NCBI GenBank assembly: GCA_963717955.1
Contig: CAVQXR010000001.1
Span: 682,001-746,000, forward strand
Length of the DNA: 64,000 nt
Direction: 5' to 3'
Source: CAVQXR01 sp963717955
GTDB taxonomy: Bacteria; Actinomycetota; Thermoleophilia; Gaiellales; Gaiellaceae
Below the pieces are notes generated by a model. That model searched no databases, was not told the DNA's origin, and was given only the letters and a program-made list of their open reading frames with translations. Position 1 is the stretch's first letter. The number at the start of each line of letters is the position of its first letter. Shown piece by piece: positions 59,214-64,000 of the stretch. The position numbers were made by a program, and so were the translations under genes.

Positions 59214-60654
59214 CTATGTTCCAGGGTCGTCGGTCGAGGCACGGCCCGCCCGCCAGGCCTCGAACTCCGCACGCCGCTCCTCGGCGAGCGGGAAGACGCC
59301 GCGGATGCTCTCCCCGGCGTCGACGCGCTCGAAGGCGAACTCCTCGCGCTGCTCCTGGTCGACGGCGGCGGCAGCGACCTCCTCGGCGAGCTGCGCGGGG
59401 ACGACGACCACGCCCTCGGCGTCGCCGACGACGACGTCGCCCGGCATGACGAGCACACCGCCGCAGGCAACCGGGACGTTCGTCGCGAGCGGATAGTGCA
59501 GGACGCCGAGCACGCTCGCGTGGGGAGCCCGGTAGTAGGTCGGGATGTCGAGCACCGCCACCGCTGGGCTGTCTCGCAGGCCGCCGTCGGTGACGATGCC
59601 GGCGGCGCCGCGACGCAGTGCCCGCAGGGCGAGGATGTCGCCGATCGTGCCCGCGCCCGGCTCGTTGCGCGCCTCGATCACGAGCACCTCCCCGGGGGAG
59701 ATGCTCTCGATCGCCTGTTTCTGGGCGTTCAGCTCCCGCGTGTCGGCCTGCACGATGTCCTCGCGCACGGGAACGTAGCGGAGCGTGTGCGCGATGCCGA
59801 CCATGCGCAGGTCGGGGCGGGTGGGGCGGAGGCCCTGGAGGAACGGGCCACGGATTCCCCGTCGCTGGAGCTGCGTGGTGAGCGTTGCCGTCGAGACGGT
59901 GCGCAGGGCGGCCAATGCCTCGTCCGGGACGGTGACGGGGCGGGGCGCGCTGACGCCGAGCGCCGCCGCGCGCGCTTCCGGGCTCGCCTTCGGCATCGCA
60001 CCGATCGGCTCCAGAGGCCGCCCGTCCTCGACGACCTCGTTGCGGATCCTGCCGATGCCCTCGACCTCGACCTCGACGACGTCGCCTGGGCCGACCGGCC
60101 GGGAGCCGGCGGGGGTGCCCGTGAGGATGATGTCACCCGGCTCGAGCGTCATGAACCGCGAGAGGTCGGCGACGAGCACTCCGAACGGGAAGATCAGCTC
60201 GCTCGTATGTGCTTCCTGGGCGAGCGACCCGTTGACCACGGTGCGCACCGTGAGGTCGTCGAGGTGCAGCTCGGAAGCTGGGACGAGACGCGGGCCGACC
60301 GGGGTGAACCCGTCGTGCCCCTTGGCGAGCACGTTCGAGCCCGCGATCGGCGAAGCGCAGGTCGTAGACGCCGACGTCGTTGGCCGCGGTGATCCAGCCG
60401 ATGCACGCCTCGGCCCCGGCGACCGGGACGCGGCGCGCGGTGGCGCCGATCACGAGCGCGATCTCGCCCTCGAAGCAGAGGAGCTCGCAGCCCTCCGGCC
60501 GGAGGATCGGGTCGTCGTGGCCGGCCAGCGACGAGGGCGGTTTGAAGAAGTACGAGGGGTAATCCGGAACCCGTCCGCGCTGCTCGGCCCGGCTGCGGTA
60601 GTTCAGGTGCACCGCGATGATCTTCGACGGCGTGAGACCGAGCGATCGGATCAT
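59214..60654 (-). CDS. Fumarylacetoacetate-hydrolase / RraA-like fusion protein (one frameshift)
   Basis: About 479 residues after correcting one indel near 60340. Residues 1-235 are an FAH domain: SKIIAVHLNYRSRAEQRGRV, metal ligands Glu62 and Glu64 (LLCFEGEIALVIG) and Asp93 (TAANDVGVYDLR), LEPGDIILTGTPAGSRPVGP. Residues about 250-479 are an RraA-like domain: VSTATLTTQLQRRGIRGPFL, MVGIAHTLRYVPVREDIVQA, GTIGDILALRALRRGAAGIV and TDGGLRDSPAVAVLDIPTYY (Arg-Asp of class II pyruvate aldolases). The junction lies in an uninterrupted frame, so the fusion is not caused by the indel. FAH proteins in hpa pathways are OPET decarboxylase/isomerases (HpaG); the RraA part may be an aldolase. Confidence 0.87.
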
Positions 60655-60697
60655 CGCCGAACGACCGTCGGTCTCGGCACGCTCCGGCACGCGCGCC

Positions 60698-60707
60698 GAT
60701 CGTATAT
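60698..60707. promoter_or_regulatory. GATCGTATAT motif between the FAH-RraA gene and the plus-strand operon
   Basis: CCGATCGTATATGAGATGAT lies 44 bases upstream of the FAH-RraA start (minus) and 160 bases before the hydrolase at 60870. A further TATCAT (60781-60786) may be a plus-strand -10. The rest of the gap 60655-60869 shows nothing. Confidence 0.4.
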
Positions 60708-60869
60708 GAGATGATCCACGGTCGTCAACCGCCTGTTCTGGGCCCAGCCCGTGCGTCGGTTCCGGGCGAGAGCGATGCGATATCATCCGCGCCCTCCGCA
60801 GGCCCCTTCGCCGCACCTGCCCTCCGGTGGTCTCGCGGCGGAGGATCCCCATGAACGGAAGGACACGGC

Positions 60870-61694
60870 ATGTCTGAGAGTCCGGTCACGGTGCCGCGGC
60901 CGCGGCGCTTCTACACGGAGCCCCACCGGCTCGACGTGGGGGAGATCCGGGTCGCCTACCGGCGCAAGGGCTCCGGCGAGCCCACGGTGTTCCTGCACGG
61001 CGCCGGCGCGACGCGGATGTGGCTGCCGTTCTACGAGCGGATGGCAGCAGTCCGTCGACTTCATCGCGCCCGAGCATCCCGGCTTCGGCGAGACCGAGGC
61101 GCCGGAGTGGCTGCGACGGCTTCGACGACCTCGTCCTGCACTACCGCGACCTCGTCGACGCGCTCGGGCTCGAGCGCGTCCACCTGGTCGGCTACTCGCT
61201 CGGCGGCTGGATCGCGGCCGACTTCGCGATCTTCTACCCGGACCGGGTGAAGAGCCTGACGCTGATCACGCCGGCGGGCCTGCACGTGCCCGGGAAGCCG
61301 ATCGTCGACCTCTTCGCGATGCCGCCCGAGCGCATCGCCGGCGTGCTCTTCAGCGGCAACGAGGCGGACTACCTCGAGTACCTCCCGGACGGCACGAACC
61401 TCGACGACATCGTCGACGCCTACGGTGAGCTGGTGACGCTCGCGCGGCTCGTCTGGTCTCCGCACTACGACCCGAAGCTGCCGCGGCGACTTCGCAGCCT
61501 GCGCGTCCCCACGCTCGTCGTCGGTGCCGAGGACGACTGGATCGTCCCGAACGAGCACGCCGACCGCTGGGCGGAGCTCGTTCCCGACGCCCGCGTCGAC
61601 CGGATCCCCGGCACCGGCCACGGCCTGATCATCCAGCAGCCCGACGCAGGCCGCGGCCGCGATCACCGCCTTCATCGAAGGAGCAGTGCCGTGA
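60870..61694 (+). CDS. Alpha/beta hydrolase, meta-cleavage-product-hydrolase-like (frameshifted)
   Basis: About 273 residues after correcting three indels (near 61040, 61110 and 61645). ATG 60870 after GGAAGGA. RKGSGEPTVFLHGAGATRMW (oxyanion HGAG), then VDFIAPEHPGFGETEAPEW in a second frame, nucleophile Ser in VHLVGYSLGGWIAADFAIFY, Asp in VVGAEDDWIVPNEHADRWAE and His in IPGTGHGLIIQQPDA. Similar to hydrolases of the MhpC/epoxide-hydrolase group. The stop overlaps the GTG of the next gene. Confidence 0.8.
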
Positions 61695-63058
61695 ACAAGC
61701 TCTACTTCTACACGCTCGACTTCATGCCCTACCCGTTCATCCCGCCGCGCCGAGGAGCTCGAGTCCACGTGGGTGACGCTGCCGAACTCCCACTACGACC
61801 CGAAGGTCGGGCATCGGCTCTACACGGAGTACCTCGAGCAGGACGATCGCGACCGAGCGGCTCGGCTACGACGGCGTGCTCGTCAACGAGCACCACCAGA
61901 ACTGCCTACGGGACGATGCCGAGCCCGAACATCATGGCCGTCGTACATCGTCGCCCAGCACGCGAGCGGATCCCGGTCGGGGTGATCGGCAACGCGCTGC
62001 CGCTGCACGACAACCCGCTGCGAGTGGCCGAGGAGATCGCGATGCTCGACGTGATCTCGGGCGGCCGGATCATCTCCGGGCTTCGTGCGCGGCACGGGCA
62101 TGGAGTACTACTCGTACGCCGTCGAACCCGAGCTACGTCGCGGGAGCGCTTCTGGGAGGCGCACGACCTGATCCTCAAGGCGTGGACCGAGCCCGGGCCG
62201 TTCGCGTGGGAGGGCAAGCACTTCCACCTGCCGTACGTGAACCCGTGGCCGCGGCCGCTCCAGCAGCCGCACCCGCCGATCTGGCTGCCCGGCTTCGGCT
62301 CGCTCGAGACGATCGACGAGGCGGCCAAGCGCCGGTACACGTTCATGCAGGTCTTCGCGCCGCGCTGGTCCTCGTCAAGGCGCTGCAGCTGTACCGGCAG
62401 CATCGCCGAGGAGAAGTACGGCTACGACGCCGTCGCCCGACCAGCTCGGCGCGGCGATCCCCACCTACGTCGCGGAGACCGACGAGCAGGCCCACCGCGA
62501 GGCGCGGCCGCACCTGACCTGGCTGTTCCGCAACGGGCTCAAGCACCCGCCGTACTTCGCGTTCCCGCCCGGGTACCATGAGCAAGAAGTCGTTCAGGAA
62601 CTTCCTCGGCACGATCATCGAGAAGAACATCAAGCCGGACATCTACGACGCTCACCTACGAGGACCTGATCGAGCAGCGACTACGTCATCGTCGGCTCGC
62701 CCGAGACCGTGATCGAGCAGCTGACGCAGTTCACGGACGAGCTCGGGGGCCGGCGTCATCGTGGGCGCCGGCGGCCAGTGGGGCGCGATGCCGCACTGGA
62801 TGGCAATGAAGAACATGAGCTCGATGGCCGAGGAGGTCATGCCGCACTTCCGCGAGCCCGACGGCAAGCCGATCTGGGCGCGGGAGGAGCCGAAGGTGCC
62901 GCACGACGCTCTCGGAGCACGCGGCGACGGTCGGCCAGCCGCGCCTCGCGCCGAGGATCCGCCTCGACGAGGACACGTACATCGATCCGAGGATCGCCCA
63001 CATCCCGGAGGTGGTGGAGTCCGCGCGCGCGGGAGCCGCCGCGACTCGCGCCCGCTGA
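61691..63058 (+). CDS. Luciferase-like oxidoreductase of about 455 residues (many frameshifts)
   Basis: GTG 61691 opens NKLYFYTLDFMPYPFIPP. Then across at least six frame changes: ELESTWVTLPNSHYDPK-like sequence, ERLGYDGVLVNEHHQN, RIPVGVIGNALPLHDNPLRV, AEEIAMLDVISGGRIISGF, ERFWEAHDLILKAWTEPGPF, WEGKHFHLPYVNPWPRPLQQ, PPIWLPGFGSLETIDEAAKR, YVIVGSPETVIEQLTQFTDE and VGAGGQWGAMPHWMAMKNMS, ending TRAR at 63058. These are LLM-class motifs (flavin-dependent monooxygenase group). Order is intact, so the breaks are most likely sequencing indels. Coupled to the hydrolase upstream. Substrate unknown. Confidence 0.82.
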
Positions 63059-63115
63059 GCTGGCGGCCACGCCGGGCGTGTGCCGCCCGCGCGGGCGAGG
63101 ATAGGATTGCCGCCC

Positions 63116-64000
63116 ATGGCACAAGCAGCGGGCATGGGCTTTCCGAGCCCTCTCGACGTGCCGGTCCCACCGGGCTGCGACGGGTGGGAGGAGCTGTACC
63201 CCGGCCACGCCGTCTTCAGCGAGGATCGCCGTGTCGCCGAGGACGGCCGCTTCTGGTTCTCGGACGGGATCCACCTCCCGGAGCCCATCTTCCCGTTCGA
63301 CGCCGTGACGCTCGACTACGCCGCGGTCGCTGTCTGCCAGGCGAGCTCCCGCCTCTTCGTGGTGCCCCCCTCCCTCGGAGTCGAGTACCGCATCCTCAAC
63401 GGCTACTGCTACTTCAGCGCGAACTCGGTGACCGACGAGGCGACCCTCGCCCGGCGGGGCGAGCTGTTCGCACAGCGAGGCGGCTTCTACTACGAGCACT
63501 GGAACGAGCTCTATGCGCGCTGGCGCGACAAGGTCGAAGAGGCAATCCGGGAGCTCGAGGCGCTCGAGGTACCGGCCCTCCCCGAGTTCGAGGACGAGGC
63601 GGTCGTCACCGGGGCTCGCGGTTGGGGCTCGAGCCATGCGCTTCTCCTCGCCTACGACCGCCTGCTCGCCGGCATGGATCGCATCTGGCAGTACCACTTC
63701 GAGTTCCTCAACCTGGGCTACGGCGCCTACCTCGACCTCTACGAGCTGTGCCGTGAGGCCTTTCCCGGAGATCGGCGACGAGACGATCGCGAAGATGGTC
63801 TCGGGGATCGAGGTCGTCGTCCTGAGGCCCGACGACGAGCTCAGGCGCCTCGCCCGGCTCGCGCTCGAGCTCGGCCTGGCAGACGGCGTGAAGGGGACCG
63901 GCGGTGAGCCGCAGCTCCGCGCTGCGCTCGCAGGAAGCGAGGCAGGGGCGCGCTGGCTGGCCGACTTCGAGGAGACGAAGAACCCGTGGTTCTACTTCTC
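63116..64000 (+). CDS. PEP-utilising enzyme-like protein, N-terminal part (runs off the window, one frameshift)
   Basis: ATG 63116 opens MAQAAGMGFPSPLDVPVPPG. The sequence has HAVFSEDRRVAEDGRFWFSD, IHLPEPIFPFDAVTLDYAAV, YEHWNELYARWRDKVEEAIR and IWQYHFEFLNLGYGAYLDLY. An indel near 63765 leads to DETIAKMVSGIEVVVLRPDD and LADFEETKNPWFYFS at the window end. I recall this opening from actinobacterial proteins annotated as PEP-utilising enzymes (PEP synthase / phenylphosphate-synthase-related mobile domain). The diagnostic phosphohistidine domain would lie beyond the window, so this is moderate only. It starts 57 bases after the luciferase-like gene. Confidence 0.55.

Overview
The window looks like a high-GC actinobacterial chromosome (roughly 70% GC by eye, many GTG/TTG starts, twin-arginine and lipobox substrate-binding proteins, luciferase-like monooxygenases). 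A soil Actinomycetota, possibly Thermoleophilia, fits, but no rRNA, tRNA or ribosomal marker is present to prove it. Almost everything is a peripheral or central pathway for aromatic compounds of plant or lignin origin, plus transporters and regulators. I see no phage genes, transposase, CRISPR array or RNA genes.

Layout. 1-4084 (minus): a LIV-type ABC transporter (binding protein, livG, livF, livH, start of livM), broken by many single-base indels. 4233-4880: gene remnants. 4881-7949 (plus): alpha/beta hydrolase, M24 peptidase-like protein, beta-hydroxyacid dehydrogenase. 8031-11894 (minus): Bcr-type MFS exporter, peroxiredoxin remnant, flavin reductase, 3-oxoadipate CoA-transferase CatI/CatJ. 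11960-15484 (plus): IclR regulator of the PcaR type, then VOC protein, alcohol dehydrogenase, SDR. 15705-20853 (plus): a second complete LIV transporter with a MITE inserted between livH and livM. 20994-30350 (minus): feruloyl/coumaroyl-CoA synthetase, hydroxycinnamoyl-CoA hydratase-lyase, acyl-CoA dehydrogenase, a leuB/leuC/leuD-like set, an SDR and a luciferase-like oxidoreductase, interspersed with two repeat families. 30406-41504 (plus): MarR regulator, vanillyl-alcohol-oxidase-type flavoprotein, MetE-like protein, aryl aldehyde dehydrogenase, pcaHG, pobA, pcaC, a TcuA-like flavoprotein, a phosphotriesterase-like hydrolase and an SDR. 41571-43563 (minus): luciferase-like oxidoreductase and alcohol dehydrogenase. 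43601-49505 (plus): benzoylformate-decarboxylase-like enzyme, hydrolase, second VAO-type flavoprotein, GntR regulator, SDR. 49531-60654 (minus): a long operon joining a styrene-monooxygenase-like flavoprotein, GMC oxidoreductase and SnoaL-like protein to the homoprotocatechuate meta-cleavage genes hpaBCDE, with a DapA-like aldolase and an FAH-RraA fusion just upstream. 60870-64000 (plus): hydrolase, luciferase-like oxidoreductase and the start of a PEP-utilising enzyme, again rich in indels.

How it works together (inference from families): hydroxycinnamates are activated and cleaved to aryl aldehydes, oxidised by the aldehyde dehydrogenase, hydroxylated by PobA and cleaved by PcaHG, with PcaC and CatIJ further down. 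pcaB, pcaD and pcaF are not in the window. A second stream runs through 4-hydroxyphenylacetate and homoprotocatechuate meta cleavage. VAO-type oxidases, an aryl-glyoxylate decarboxylase and the styrene-monooxygenase-like enzyme would feed p-alkylphenols, aryl glyoxylates and vinylphenols into these streams.

Regulation is unusually readable. A 63-nt promoter/operator module with identical internal spacing occurs three times near the IclR gene. A 16-nt motif is shared by the promoters flanking the MarR gene. A short palindrome (CRTATAYG) lies near several operons and may belong to the GntR protein. Clusters of indels at both ends look like sequencing or assembly error and should not be read as biology without checking.
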